Positions 18,520 to 28,743 of a stretch of 61,957 bases of DNA are shown piece by piece. The notes below the pieces were generated by a model. That model saw only the letters and a program-made list of their open reading frames with translations. It had not been told where the DNA came from and ran no database searches. The translations under genes and the position numbers were made by a program. The stretch is from Planctomycetales bacterium (GTDB lineage Bacteria; Planctomycetota; Planctomycetia; Pirellulales; S012-138): positions 1 to 61,957 of the forward strand of contig WFOE01000107.1 of NCBI GenBank assembly GCA_015488215.1, read 5' to 3'. Numbering within the stretch: the first letter of the stretch is position 1; each line of letters starts with the position of its first letter.

Positions 18520-20733
18520 ATGACGCATCGCGTTTGCTCCCCTGGGAACTTTCCGCGGCGATGGATGTTGGTGGTTTGGGTTCTTTTGCTCGTGGGACTT
18601 GGCCCCGGGGGGCTTGCTTCGCGACCGGTCCTGGCCCAGCCGAAGCTGGAGTTTCCCGTCACCGCCCGGCGGGTGCTGTTCCTGGGTGATTCGATTACCC
18701 ATGCCAGCCTGTACGTGGCCTGGATCGACATGCAGTTGCGGCTCCAGGGGGCGGACCCGCTGCCGGAAGTGATTTCGCTGGGACTGAGCAGCGAAACCTG
18801 CTGCGGGCTGAGCGAGCCGGGCCACCCTTTCCCCCGGCCCAACGTGCACGAACGACTGGAACGAGCCCTGCGGCTCATCCGGCCCGACGTCGTGGTGGCC
18901 TGCTACGGGATGAACGACGGCATCTATCACCCGTTTTCGCCCAAGCGGTTTGCCGCCTACCAGCGGGGAATTCGCCAGTTGGTGGAAAAGGTCCACCAGA
19001 GTGGCGCCAAGGTGGTGCTGCTGACTCCTCCGCCGTTTGATCCCCAGCCGCTGCGGGCCAAGGGAGTGCTCAAGTCCGGCAAGGCCGGACCGCACGGCTA
19101 CCGGGGCATCTATGCCGACTACGACCAGGTGCTGGCCCGGTACGCCCGCTGGATTCTCCGCGGCGACCACGGAGCCGATTTGGTGGTGGATCTGCGCACG
19201 CCCTTGCTGGAGGAAGTCCGCCAGCAACGGAAAAAGAACCCGCAGTTCACCCTCTCGCCGGATGGGATTCATCCCAACGAGCAGGGACACCGCATCATGG
19301 CCGGGGCGGTGCTACGGGCCTGGGGCGTGGCCACCGAAATGGAACCCCCGCCGGGGCTCTGGCCCCTGGTGAAACAACGCACGCGGATGCTTCATGCCGC
19401 CTATTTGAGCGCCGTGGGACACAAACACCCGAGAATCAAGCCGGGGCTGCCGCTTGAAGAAGCCCTGGCCCGAGCCCGAAAACTGGACGAGCAAATCGCC
19501 CGACTCGTGGCCCAGGCCCGGCAAGTGCAAACCGGCAGCCGCCGCAGCTACGAAGGAACCATCTACCAGGTGCATTACCCGCCCACGCTTCGCCCGGGCC
19601 ACTTGCGTCTGGCGGTGGACTATTACGTGTGGATTCCCGACGGGGTGAAGCGCCTGCGTGGCGTGGTGGTGCACCAGCACGGATGCGGCCCGGGAGCGTC
19701 GCTGGGCGGACGCACGGCGGCCGACGACCTGCACTGGCAGGCCCTGGCCCGGCGTTGGGACTGTGCTCTCATGGGTTCCAGCTACGAGCCGCGCCGAGGG
19801 CTGAACTGCCGCCTGTGGTGCGACCCGCGGCAAGGCTCGGCCCGGCGGTTCCTCCAGGCCCTGGAAGACCTGGCCCGACAAAGCAAACACCCAGAACTGG
19901 CCCAGGTGCCCTGGTGTCTTTGGGGGCACTCGGGCGGGGCGTTCTGGTCCAGCTTGATGCAAACGCTTTACCCGCGGCGGATCGTGGCCATCTGGTTCCG
20001 GTCCGGCTCGGCGTATCTGGCCTGGGAAAAGGGGCAGATTCCCCGGCCCACGATCACCCCGGAGGCCCTAGCCGTGCCGATGATGGCCAACCCCGGAGCC
20101 AAGGAAAAAGACCACCGCCGGTTCCGCGGTGCCTGGGAAGGGCTTCGGGCCATGCGGGAGGAGTATTTGAAACGGGGAGCGGCGTTTTTCGGCTGGGCCC
20201 CCGACCCCCATTCGGCCCACGAATGCGGCGATTCCCGCTATCTGGCCATTCCGTATTTCGATTTCTGGCTCGCGCGGCGATTGCCCCGGCAGGAGGGCCA
20301 ACCGCTGCAAAAGGTAACGGCCGAGCACCTGCAACAATGGCAACGGCTGGTGGAACCCAAGCGGCAACAGTACGTCAAAGACGCCCGTGTGGCCGACGAC
20401 ACCCCACCACCAGCCCCGCTGTGGGTCAAGGCGAGACGCACGGCCGACGGGTCCGTGAAAATCACCTGGCTGGCCCGGGCCGACCTGGAAAGCGGATTGC
20501 GGCAGTTCGTCGTCCTGCGCGACGGCAAGCCTGTGGCCCGCGTGCCCGAAAAACCCCGCAATCGCTACGGGAGGCCGGTCTTCCAGGGGCTTTCCTATCA
20601 CGATACGCCCGAGCCGCCTTGGCCTCCGATGCAGTATGTGGACACCGATGCCCCGGCCGGGAAGATGCCCCGCTACGGCGTGCAGACGGTCAACACGCTA
20701 GGAGCGGTCTCGCCGGTGCGGGAGGCTCGTTGA
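18520..20733 (+). CDS. Secreted fusion of GDSL/SGNH esterase and alpha/beta-hydrolase domains
   Basis: This 737-residue protein has a signal peptide (residues 15-40). Residues 50-265 form an SGNH/GDSL hydrolase: block I LFLGDSITHAS, block III-like YGMNDG and the catalytic Asp/His block SPDGIHPNEQGHRIM. Residues 350-620 form an alpha/beta-hydrolase-like domain with the nucleophile elbow WGHSGGAFW. The C-terminal 120 residues (PPPAPLWVKARRTADGSVKITW) resemble a fibronectin-III-like beta domain. The ATG follows AAGGA. Family knowledge suggests ester cleavage, for example of acetylated polysaccharide; the substrate is inferred, not shown. It is isolated from its neighbours. Confidence 0.75.
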   Translation: MTHRVCSPGNFPRRWMLVVWVLLLVGLGPGGLASRPVLAQPKLEFPVTARRVLFLGDSITHASLYVAWIDMQLRLQGADPLPEVISLGLSSETCCGLSEPGHPFPRPNVHERLERALRLIRPDVVVACYGMNDGIYHPFSPKRFAAYQRGIRQLVEKVHQSGAKVVLLTPPPFDPQPLRAKGVLKSGKAGPHGYRGIYADYDQVLARYARWILRGDHGADLVVDLRTPLLEEVRQQRKKNPQFTLSPDGIHPNEQGHRIMAGAVLRAWGVATEMEPPPGLWPLVKQRTRMLHAAYLSAVGHKHPRIKPGLPLEEALARARKLDEQIARLVAQARQVQTGSRRSYEGTIYQVHYPPTLRPGHLRLAVDYYVWIPDGVKRLRGVVVHQHGCGPGASLGGRTAADDLHWQALARRWDCALMGSSYEPRRGLNCRLWCDPRQGSARRFLQALEDLARQSKHPELAQVPWCLWGHSGGAFWSSLMQTLYPRRIVAIWFRSGSAYLAWEKGQIPRPTITPEALAVPMMANPGAKEKDHRRFRGAWEGLRAMREEYLKRGAAFFGWAPDPHSAHECGDSRYLAIPYFDFWLARRLPRQEGQPLQKVTAEHLQQWQRLVEPKRQQYVKDARVADDTPPPAPLWVKARRTADGSVKITWLARADLESGLRQFVVLRDGKPVARVPEKPRNRYGRPVFQGLSYHDTPEPPWPPMQYVDTDAPAGKMPRYGVQTVNTLGAVSPVREAR

Positions 20734-20963
20734 CGCGTCGGCCACATTTGGCCTCCAGCGTGCGGCGAAACCTGCCGCCCACTTGGATAAACGCCGCCGG
20801 TCGGTCACACTGAAGGCAAACGCCACCGCCGCGGTTCCAGATGGCAGGGGGGAGCACCCGGTTGGGCCTGGGCTACTGAATCTCGGATGCCCCGGCCCGT
20901 TCCAAGCCCGTCGGCGACCGGCCTCCGGACTGGTCCGACTTCAGCAAACCAGGAGCCCCAGCC

Positions 20964-23453
20964 ATGCCGCGCGATCCGGTCTGTGGGATGGAAGTTTCGG
21001 AAGACTCGCCCCACCGGCTCACCCGGGATGGGGAGACGTTCTACTTCTGCTGCTCCGGTTGCCTGGAAAAGTTCCAGCAGCAGGGCGAGCCGCAGTTGGT
21101 TTCCCTCGGGGGGGCTGCTCCTGCCGCCCAGCAGTCCTCTGCGGCCAAAGAGGGTTCCTGTTGCTGCGGCCACGGCGGCTCGGCTGCGGCGGTTCCGCGC
21201 ACCGGGCCGGCGGGTTCTTCGGCGGCGTACATCTGCCCCATGTGCCCGGGCGTCGAGTCGGACGAACCGGGCCCCTGCTCCGTGTGTGGGATGCCGCTTG
21301 AGCCGGTGCCGCAGATGCCGCTGCCGGAGACGATTTACACCTGTCCCATGCACCCGGAGGTGCAACAGCCCGGCCCGGGCACTTGCCCCAAGTGCGGCAT
21401 GGCTCTGGAACCGAAAGTCGTCGTCCCCCAGGAAACCGAAGACCCGCAGGTGGCCGACTTCCGCCGGCGGTTTTGGGTGGCGGTGGCCCTGGGAGTGCCG
21501 GTGCTGCTGGCGGCCATGCTGCCCATGGTGGGCGTTCCGTTTCCGGCCTGGTGGGAACGGGTCAATCCGTGGTTCCAACTGCTGCTTTCCACTCCGGTGG
21601 TGTTTTGGGCCGCCTGGCCCTTCTGGCAACGGACCTGGCAGGCGTTGCGCCTGGGCCAGGCCAACATGTTCACGCTCATCACCCTGGGCACTGCGGCGGC
21701 TTACTTTTACAGCGCTTGGGCCACGCTGCTTCCCCACTGGGTGCCTGAAGGGTTCTTGCACAACGGGCAGGTACCGATTTTCTTCGAAGCGGCTGTGACC
21801 ATCGTGGCCTTGGTGCTGCTGGGCCAACTGATGGAACACAAGGCCCGGCACGAAACCAGCGCAGCCATCCGCGAGCTGCTGGCTCTGGCCCCGCCCACGG
21901 CGCGGAAAATCGTCGACGGCCAGGAGCACGAAGTCCCCTTGAGCCAGGTGCAGCAAGGCGACCGCTTGCGCGTGCGCCCCGGCGACAAAGTGCCCGTGGA
22001 CGGCGTGGTGCTGGAGGGGCGCAGCCTGGTCGAAGAGTCGATGATTACCGGCGAGCCGCTGCCGGTGGAAAAAGGCCCCGGCGATCCGGTCATCGGCGGC
22101 ACGGTCAACCAGACCGGCACGTTTGTCATGGAAGCCCAGCGGGTGGGGCCGGAAACGATGCTGGCCCAGATCGTCCGCCTGGTGGCCGAAGCCCAACGGA
22201 GCCGCGCCCCCATCCAGCAACTGGCCGACCGGGTGGCCCAATTCTTCGTGCCGGCCGTGGTGGCCGTGGCGGTGGCGACGTTTGTGATTTGGGCCGCCGT
22301 GGGGCCGGACCCGGGCCGCCTGGGACTGGGGCTCATCTGCGCCGTTTCGGTGCTGATTATCGCCTGCCCCTGCGCCCTGGGGCTGGCCACGCCGGTGTCG
22401 CTCACCGTAGGGCTGGGCGTCGGCGCCCAGAACGGGGTGCTGATCCGCAATGCCGAAGTGCTCCAGCGGATGCGCCAGTTGGACACGCTGGTAATCGACA
22501 AAACCGGCACCATCACCGAAGGCAAACCTCGCCTGGTGGGAGTGCATCCCGCCGAAGGCATTTCCGAGGAAGAACTGCTCCGCCTGGCCGCTTCGGCCGA
22601 ACGGCACAGCGAACACCCGCTGGCCCAGGCCGTGGTGCAAGCCGCCCAAGAAAAACAGCTCCGGCTGGAAGAACCGCAGGAGTTCCAGGCCGTGGTGGGC
22701 CAGGGCGTGACGGCCCAGGTGGCCGGCCAGCAGCTCGTGGTGGGCAAGCCGGAATTGTTGCAATCCCGCGGCGTTCCGGTGCCCGAGCCCTGGCAGGAAA
22801 AAGCCCTCCAGTTGCAAAAGCAGGCCCAGACGGTCATCTACGCTGCCCGAGGTGAGCAGTTCCTGGGACTGCTTGCCGTAGCCGACCCGATCAAGCCGGG
22901 GGCCAAGGCGGCCATCGAACACCTGCACGCCCTGGGTTTTACCGTGGTGATGCTCACCGGAGACAATCCCCACACGGCCCAGGTGGTCGCCGGCCAGGTG
23001 GGAATCGACGAGTTCCACGCCGGTCTTTCGCCTGAAGACAAACTGCACCACGTGCGGCGGCTCAAAAGCCAAGGGCGCCGCGTGGCGATGGCCGGGGACG
23101 GGATTAACGACGCCCCGGCCCTGGCCGAAGCCGACGTGGGGATTGCCATGGGCACCGGCACCGACGTGGCTATCCAGGCGGCCGATGTGACGCTCATCAA
23201 GGGGGATCTGCGCGGGATTGTCCGCGCGGTGGCCTTGGCCGGGGCCATGATGCGCAACATCTACCAGAACCTGGTGCTGGCCTTCGCCTACAACGTGCTG
23301 GCCATCCCGCTGGCCGCCGGGGCGTTGTATCCGGTCTGGGGTGTGTTGCTGCGTCCCGAGGTAGCCGCCGCAGCCATGAGCATGAGTTCGCTCTCCGTGG
23401 TAGGCAACGCCCTGCGATTGCGCTGGGTCCGCCTGCCCCGGATTGAAGCATGA
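20964..23453 (+). CDS. copA: Copper-type P1B ATPase with YHS and two metal-binding domains
   Basis: This 829-residue pump is predicted to export copper or silver. Residues 1-45 are a YHS domain ([20 protein letters not shown]), followed by a Cys/His cluster (SCCCGHGG) and two heavy-metal-binding modules: CPMCPGV with CSVCGM, and CPMHPEV with CPKCGM. The transport site CPC is C468-P-C470, the phosphorylated Asp is D512 in DKTGT, and the hinge is [24 protein letters not shown]. No GMxCxxC HMA domain is present. The ATG follows AGGAG. No CopZ or CueR partner gene is nearby. A related heavy-metal specificity is possible. Confidence 0.92.
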   Translation: MPRDPVCGMEVSEDSPHRLTRDGETFYFCCSGCLEKFQQQGEPQLVSLGGAAPAAQQSSAAKEGSCCCGHGGSAAAVPRTGPAGSSAAYICPMCPGVESDEPGPCSVCGMPLEPVPQMPLPETIYTCPMHPEVQQPGPGTCPKCGMALEPKVVVPQETEDPQVADFRRRFWVAVALGVPVLLAAMLPMVGVPFPAWWERVNPWFQLLLSTPVVFWAAWPFWQRTWQALRLGQANMFTLITLGTAAAYFYSAWATLLPHWVPEGFLHNGQVPIFFEAAVTIVALVLLGQLMEHKARHETSAAIRELLALAPPTARKIVDGQEHEVPLSQVQQGDRLRVRPGDKVPVDGVVLEGRSLVEESMITGEPLPVEKGPGDPVIGGTVNQTGTFVMEAQRVGPETMLAQIVRLVAEAQRSRAPIQQLADRVAQFFVPAVVAVAVATFVIWAAVGPDPGRLGLGLICAVSVLIIACPCALGLATPVSLTVGLGVGAQNGVLIRNAEVLQRMRQLDTLVIDKTGTITEGKPRLVGVHPAEGISEEELLRLAASAERHSEHPLAQAVVQAAQEKQLRLEEPQEFQAVVGQGVTAQVAGQQLVVGKPELLQSRGVPVPEPWQEKALQLQKQAQTVIYAARGEQFLGLLAVADPIKPGAKAAIEHLHALGFTVVMLTGDNPHTAQVVAGQVGIDEFHAGLSPEDKLHHVRRLKSQGRRVAMAGDGINDAPALAEADVGIAMGTGTDVAIQAADVTLIKGDLRGIVRAVALAGAMMRNIYQNLVLAFAYNVLAIPLAAGALYPVWGVLLRPEVAAAAMSMSSLSVVGNALRLRWVRLPRIEA

Positions 23454-23835
23454 GCCGGGCAAACGCGGAACCGGAAAGCACAGCCGAAAGGGGGGTGGGC
23501 GCACCGGAGAGAAACATCCGGGACCAAAAAACCGTTATGACTGTGCCATCCGAACCTGGGGGCGTGCGATTTTCCAAAACCCCCTGCCCCTTATTTTGGG
23601 GGAGGCGGTCAGGGCCGGCATCTTAAGCTACATCTTTAATGTTCCCCGATAGGGCGATTACCCCTTTTGCCCGCCCACACCCAAGCGCTGCGGTGTGTTT
23701 CCCGCAGAGCCGTTTTGTGTGTTGGTGCGTAGCTCCAGGAGTACGGCCACGGGGATCGCAGCACCGTTCGGGGCGTTGTGGCACGGACCTGTTGCCCGCG
23801 TGCGGTCAAGAGCGTGCACCAGGGAGACGGCATCC
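23454..23835. other. Intergenic region upstream of the hybrid kinase
   Basis: These 382 bases follow the ATPase gene. A short GC stem around CCCC-TTATTTT-GGGG near 23588-23602 could end the upstream transcript but is weak. Open frames from 23695 run into the kinase frame without a ribosome-binding site. I see no separate gene. Confidence 0.4.
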
Positions 23836-25893
23836 ATGAACCGCGCGGCAAAAGATATTCGTACGGAATCACCATCGGAACCGAAAGGTGCCGAATCTTG
23901 CTCGGCCACCCCGGCGACCGTGACGCCGGAGGTACCGCAGTCTCTGGCCGAATCACCTCCGGGGCAATTCTTGCGGCAGTTGCTGGAGGGCGTTTCTTCC
24001 TTGGTTCCACTTCGGGATGGCGCCGGCGGGGCGCAGGTGTGTCCGAAGGCCCTCAGCGCAGTGGACCGGATCAGCCCCCAAGCTGACGCCTGGCAGGTTC
24101 ATCGTTCGCAACAAGGTTCCCGATGCGAATGCATGGTGCTAGTGGCTCCGGAGAATCCCACCCTGACGCGCTGGGAACACGGTCAAACGCGGGTGCTGGA
24201 GCGGATCGCCCTGGGAGTGCCGCTGAGCGAGGTGCTGAGCGTACTGGTCGAAGAAGTGGAACGGCTCATCCCCCACTCCCACGCGGCGGTGCTGCTGCTG
24301 GACGAAACGGGCAAACAGTTCCGCCGTGGGGCGGCTCCCAGCCTGCCGGACCCGCTGGGCAAGTTGTTCGACGGGCTGAAAGTGGCTCCCGGCAACGGTT
24401 GCTGCGCTGCGGCGGCCACCAGCGGCGAGCGGGTGGTGGTACCGGACCTGGATTCCCATTCCTGTTGGACCCAACTGCGCCCGTTGGCACAGCAATTCGG
24501 CTTTTGTGCCAGTTGGTCTGAGCCGGTTTATTCCTCCACCGGCAAGTTCCTGGGCACGCTCACGGTGCTCCTGCGCCAGTCGGGTGTCGTGGAGCAACTG
24601 AATCGCCACTGGTTGGCCACGGCGGCCCACCTGGCCGGAATCGCCATCGAACGCGACCGCTCAGCCAAGGAGCTGATTCGAGCCAAGGAAGAGGCCGAAG
24701 CCTCCAGCCGGGCCAAGGCTCAGTTCCTGGCCAACATGAGCCATGAGATCCGCACGCCGATGACGGCTATCTTGGGATTTGCCGATCTGCTGCGGGAACA
24801 AGCGGCCGGAACGGCCCAGGCGGAACTGGCCGATACCATCTACCGCAACGCCAGCTACCTGCTGAAGATCATCAACGACATCCTTGATCTTTCCAAAATC
24901 GAAGCGGGCAAGATGCAACTGGACGTGCAGCAGGTGTGCCCGTTCCAGTTGCTGGAAGACGTCAAGGAGATGATGGCTCCTTCGGCCCGGGAAAAAGGCT
25001 TGGAGCTGAAACTCCAATTCCACACCCCCTTGCCGCCTGCCATTCGCACCGACCCTTACCGGCTGCGGCAGATTTTAATCAATCTGGTGGGCAACGCGAT
25101 CAAGTTCACCACTCGGGGATCGGTCCGGATGGCAGTGCAGTTGCTGAAAACCCCGTCCCGGCCCATGCTTGCCGTGGACGTCATCGACACGGGAGTAGGC
25201 ATCCCGGCCGATAAACTCCAGGCCATTTTTCAACCTTTCGTCCAGGCCGATTCCTCGACCACGCGGCGTTTCGGCGGCACGGGACTGGGGCTTTCCATCA
25301 GCTTGCACCTGGCCCATCTGCTGGGCGGAACAATCACTGTGGAAAGCACTCCCGGCCAGGGAAGTCGCTTCCGGCTGGAAGTGCCCCTCGGCCCGGTGGA
25401 CCTCGACCGTCTTGTCTGGTCTCCCCAGGCTCGTTCTGCCAAACAAAACAGCCCCGCTCACTCCGATGCACACGCCCCGTCGCAAATCCCCCGGCTGCAA
25501 GGTCATGTGCTTTTGGTAGAAGACGGGCCGGACAACCGCCGCCTGGTGGCCCACATCCTGACCAAGTACGGGATGCAAGTGACCACGGCCACACACGGAC
25601 AAGAAGCCCTGGAGCTGTTCGACCGCTACTGGCAACGGGACCAAACGCCCCCGTTCGACCTGGTGCTACTGGATATGCAGATGCCGGTGATGGACGGCTA
25701 CACCACGGCCGCGGAGCTTCGGCGGCGCGGGTGGGCCGGGCCGGTGGTGGCCCTGACCGCGTTTGCCATGGCCCAAGACCGCCAAAAGTGCCTCCAGGCC
25801 GGCTGCGATGAATATCTGACCAAGCCGATTGACAAGGAAAAACTGCTGGCCACACTGACCCGATTTCTGCAGCCGGCCACTAGCCAAAGCTAA
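23836..25893 (+). CDS. Hybrid sensor histidine kinase/response regulator with GAF domain
   Basis: This 685-residue cytosolic signalling protein has a poorly conserved N-terminus (1-90), a GAF sensor domain (about 105-280), a HisKA domain with H303 in NMSHEIRTPMTAILGFADLL, an HATPase_c domain with GTGLGLSISLHLAHLLGG, and a C-terminal receiver domain with D613 in LVLLDMQMPVMDG and the conserved YLTKPID. It should autophosphorylate on H303 and relay to D613. There are no membrane helices. The ATG at 23836 follows AGGGAGA. No output regulator is adjacent; a single-domain response regulator lies about 2.2 kb downstream and might interact (inference). Confidence 0.93.
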   Translation: MNRAAKDIRTESPSEPKGAESCSATPATVTPEVPQSLAESPPGQFLRQLLEGVSSLVPLRDGAGGAQVCPKALSAVDRISPQADAWQVHRSQQGSRCECMVLVAPENPTLTRWEHGQTRVLERIALGVPLSEVLSVLVEEVERLIPHSHAAVLLLDETGKQFRRGAAPSLPDPLGKLFDGLKVAPGNGCCAAAATSGERVVVPDLDSHSCWTQLRPLAQQFGFCASWSEPVYSSTGKFLGTLTVLLRQSGVVEQLNRHWLATAAHLAGIAIERDRSAKELIRAKEEAEASSRAKAQFLANMSHEIRTPMTAILGFADLLREQAAGTAQAELADTIYRNASYLLKIINDILDLSKIEAGKMQLDVQQVCPFQLLEDVKEMMAPSAREKGLELKLQFHTPLPPAIRTDPYRLRQILINLVGNAIKFTTRGSVRMAVQLLKTPSRPMLAVDVIDTGVGIPADKLQAIFQPFVQADSSTTRRFGGTGLGLSISLHLAHLLGGTITVESTPGQGSRFRLEVPLGPVDLDRLVWSPQARSAKQNSPAHSDAHAPSQIPRLQGHVLLVEDGPDNRRLVAHILTKYGMQVTTATHGQEALELFDRYWQRDQTPPFDLVLLDMQMPVMDGYTTAAELRRRGWAGPVVALTAFAMAQDRQKCLQAGCDEYLTKPIDKEKLLATLTRFLQPATSQS

Positions 25894-25954
25894 GCGGGTA
25901 ACAATTGCCCTTTGAGCAAGCCCAGGTGGCGGAGCTCGGGACATCGGACAAACC

Positions 25955-26330
25955 GCCGGCTTGAGGGCGTGGGGGCTTGGGGGGATGAGGCGCTGCTCCA
26001 GCACCGGGCGGGAAGGGGCTTGCGGCTTGCGCCGTGCGCCTTGCGCGAGGAGCTTCCGTTCCAGCGGGAAAGCACGCGTTCGTGCTCCTAATCGTACTCG
26101 TACTCGGAAGCGCGAGCTTGATCTTGTCGCTAATCGCGAATCGGCGAGCCGGGAGCTTTAAACGAAGGGGGGAGGCGTCGAGGCTTGGAAGCGTGGGGGG
26201 ACGGGGGCAGGAGCTTCCGCTCCGATGCAAGAGTAAACGCTGGATTCTCGCACTCGGCGAGCCGCCAGCTTTAGCTGGCGGAGGAGAAACACCAGTAAGC
26301 GATTTTCACCGGCTCCTCCCTTTTGGCGCC
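25955..26330. repeat. Mosaic repeat island, copy B
   Basis: In order, this island carries GGCTTGGGG-like units (about 25970-25990), the heptamer tract (26018-26046), hairpin GGAGC-TTCC-GTTCC (26049-26062), the CTCGTN hexamer tract (about 26073-26112), GGCGAGCC (26143-26150), hairpin GGAGC-TTCC-GCTCC (26210-26223), a second GGCGAGCC (26256-26263) and directly after it the larger hairpin GCCAGC-TTTA-GCTGGC (26264-26279). It fills the space between the converging kinase and DUF1080 genes. Confidence 0.8.
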
Positions 26331-26380
26331 CTTCGGCGCGAAAGCACCGGCGTTTGCCGCAAGCCGCCACCACTCGGGCA

Positions 26381-26412
26381 AAACAAAAGTCCCTGCGCAG
26401 CAGCGCAGGGAC
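26381..26412 (-). terminator. Rho-independent terminator of the DUF1080 gene
   Basis: On the minus strand, 28 bases after the DUF1080 stop codon, a perfect 10-bp stem (26412-26403 pairing with 26398-26389, sequence GTCCCTGCGC with its complement) closes a four-base loop and is followed by TTTTGTTT. This is a textbook intrinsic terminator. Confidence 0.9.
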
Positions 26413-26440
26413 CGGGATTGCTCGTGTCGAAAGCGGCCGT

Positions 26441-27811
26441 CTAGTCGAGTTCTTTGATGTAAATGTTGGCGAACTCAATCGGGTCGCCGTGGTGTTGCAA
26501 GGCGATTGGCCCCTTGGGCTTCACGCCGGGCAGTCGGGCGCCGTCCAGCACCTTCTTGCCGTTCAGGATGACGGTGAGCCGGTCGCCTTTCATGGTGATG
26601 ATGAAGCGGTTCCACTGTCCCGGCGGGTTGTCGGCCTTCACCTTGGGGGTGACTCCGGCCCGCACTTCCGGCGGCATCCGCCGGTCCATGCGGTAGCCAT
26701 ACACCTCACCGGACCCGATGGGCCAGCACCAGATGTTCACCTGGCTCTTGGAACTGCCGCGCAGGTAAATGCCGCTGTCGCCGTAGTCGTCGATCTCGAT
26801 GCGGATTTCCTTGCCGTTTTTGTCCTTGGCGTGGGTACCATCGGGCAGCACCTTGGGCACCAGACGCTTATGGGGCTTCTTGCGGACAAAGCGCCAATCG
26901 ACCACCAGCGTGAAGTCCTTGTATTCCTTCTCGCTCCACAGGTTCTTGTCTTTGGCCGTGCTCTTGCCGTCGTAGTGGAGCACGTGGTCCCGGGGTTGCC
27001 AGTGGCCCAGGTGGCCCGGGTCCTGCTTCCAGCCGCTCAGGTCGCGGCGATTGTAAAGGGGAACAAACCCGGTGGCGTCGAAAGCCACTTGCTCCGGTTT
27101 GGGATTGGTGGAAGGCAGTTCCTTGATGCGGATGTTGCGGAAGTGGACTTCCGAACCCTCGGCTTCCAAGCAGATGTAGCCTTTGCGCGGAGTGCAGTTG
27201 TAGCCGCCGGAGACGACCTTGCCGTTTACCGCAAGCGTGACCCGGCCGTCCTTACACACCAGGCGATAGTGGTTCCAGTGGCCGGCCCCTTTGCAGCGAT
27301 TTTCGCTGGGCAGGCAACGCATCCATCCAGCCGGGTGGGGGCGGTCCGGTGTCATCGATGCTCCCTGGATGGCGAATACGTCGCCCTGGCTGGTATAGAC
27401 CACCGTCTCCTTGCCGTTAATTTTCTGCTTGCCGGTGCGGCCCACCATCACCTGAACTTCAATCGAACGCGGATACACCCGCCCGGGAGCCGGCAGCCCG
27501 TCGGCCCAGATGAACAGCCCGGCGTTCCCCTTCGGGTCCAGGTGTTTCCATTCCAGTTCCAGGATGAAGTTTTCGTACATCTTTTCGGTGCGGATGAACC
27601 CGCTGGGCTTGCCGGTGCAGACGATTACGCCGTCGCGAACCTGGAAGGTGTCCGGGTAGCAGTTGACGTTGACCCAGCCGGAAAGGTCTTTGCCGTTGAA
27701 CAGAGGGACGAACCCTTCCTCGCCCCGGGCGGTCTGCTGGTGGGCATGCAACCACACCGTGGCGGCGACAAACACAAGCCATCCGGCCAAATAGACGAAG
27801 GCACGCTTCAT
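26441..27811 (-). CDS. Secreted protein with two DUF1080 (3-keto-disaccharide hydrolase-like) domains
   Basis: This 456-residue protein has a signal peptide (MKRAFVYLAGWLVFVAATVWLHA) and two tandem DUF1080 jelly-roll domains. Each opens with a near-identical phrase, GFVPLFNGKDLSGW (about residue 33) and GFVPLYNRRDLSGW (about 255), and each ends with a strand such as VHFRNIRIKEL or IEFANIYIKEL. DUF1080 domains are concanavalin-like, abundant in planctomycetes, and some members act on 3-keto-glycosides. The ATG at 27811 is preceded by AGGA. A clean intrinsic terminator follows the gene. Substrate and catalysis are not proven. Confidence 0.88.
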   Translation of the reverse strand: MKRAFVYLAGWLVFVAATVWLHAHQQTARGEEGFVPLFNGKDLSGWVNVNCYPDTFQVRDGVIVCTGKPSGFIRTEKMYENFILELEWKHLDPKGNAGLFIWADGLPAPGRVYPRSIEVQVMVGRTGKQKINGKETVVYTSQGDVFAIQGASMTPDRPHPAGWMRCLPSENRCKGAGHWNHYRLVCKDGRVTLAVNGKVVSGGYNCTPRKGYICLEAEGSEVHFRNIRIKELPSTNPKPEQVAFDATGFVPLYNRRDLSGWKQDPGHLGHWQPRDHVLHYDGKSTAKDKNLWSEKEYKDFTLVVDWRFVRKKPHKRLVPKVLPDGTHAKDKNGKEIRIEIDDYGDSGIYLRGSSKSQVNIWCWPIGSGEVYGYRMDRRMPPEVRAGVTPKVKADNPPGQWNRFIITMKGDRLTVILNGKKVLDGARLPGVKPKGPIALQHHGDPIEFANIYIKELD

Positions 27812-28055
27812 GGCAGGGGAATCCTCGCAAGCAGGTGGTTCCGTTGGTTTCCTTGGCTTTCCTCCGGGGAGGAGAAAAACCACTTCCCGGCTATGCTCTC
27901 TACTTTGAGCGGACCGCGCTGCGATTGCAAGCGCCGGGACACATCGGGTCCGAGCGGCTTGCCGGAGGGGCACTTCGGTTTTCCCGAAAGCGCGGCCCCC
28001 CTATAATCGACGGCGCCTGGAAGTTCCACTTCCCCCGTCCTCGGATGTCCCAGCC

Positions 28056-28520
28056 ATGACCGAACGCAAGCCGCGCATTCTGATTGCCGACGACAACGCC
28101 ACCAACGTCGAGTTGCTGGAAGCCTATCTGGCCGAGCTGGATTGCGAGATCGAAGTGGCCGTCGATGGCCGCGACACGCTGGCCAAAGTGCAGCAGTTCC
28201 AGCCCGACTTGATCCTGCTGGATATCATGATGCCCAAGCTTAGCGGCTTTGAGGTCTGCCAGCAGATCAAACAGGACCCCAACACCAAGAACATCATGGT
28301 GCTGATGGTAACCGCGCTCAACGAGCTGGGCGACATCGAACGGGCCGTGGCCGCCGGGACCGACGACTTCCTGAGCAAGCCGGTCAACAAAGTGGAGCTG
28401 CTCAAACGCGTGGAAAACATGCTCCGGCTGCGCCACGTGACCGACGAGCTGGAACGCCTGCGCCGCTATATCCAGGCCATGGAAGAACAAGCCGGCCCCC
28501 TGCCCGGCCGGAGCGGATAA
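28056..28520 (+). CDS. Single-domain response regulator
   Basis: This 154-residue CheY-like receiver has the acidic pair D12-D13, phosphorylatable D56 in LILLDIMMP, T86 and K108 in FLSKPV. About 30 extra residues form a helix at the C-terminus (RHVTDELERLRRYIQAMEEQ), with no DNA-binding or enzymatic output domain, so it probably signals by protein contact or phosphotransfer. A TATAAT hexamer at 28002-28007 lies 48 bases upstream, although no good -35 accompanies it. The nearest kinase gene is the hybrid kinase at 23.8-25.9 kb. Confidence 0.93.
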   Translation: MTERKPRILIADDNATNVELLEAYLAELDCEIEVAVDGRDTLAKVQQFQPDLILLDIMMPKLSGFEVCQQIKQDPNTKNIMVLMVTALNELGDIERAVAAGTDDFLSKPVNKVELLKRVENMLRLRHVTDELERLRRYIQAMEEQAGPLPGRSG

Positions 28521-28743
28521 CCCAAGCTACGAACCGCAAACGCCGGCGGAAAGCCTACAAGGGGGAAGAACGCCCGAGTGCGCCCGCCTGCCACACCCGA
28601 GGGCAGGCTGGGCCGAAGTTTCCCAAACCGGCCCGCCGGGGACTGCGCGGCTTTGGCGGCAGACCAGCCGCTCAGGCGCACGTGCCGTCCCGGCGGCGAA
28701 TCCGGGGCAGGTGAATCCCTTCAACCGGAACAGGAGTCGCACC

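Noticed and set aside
20805-23504. 899-codon open frame on the minus strand opposite copA
   Set aside because: The sense strand encodes an unmistakable P-type ATPase; the antisense product is low-complexity and has no motif.
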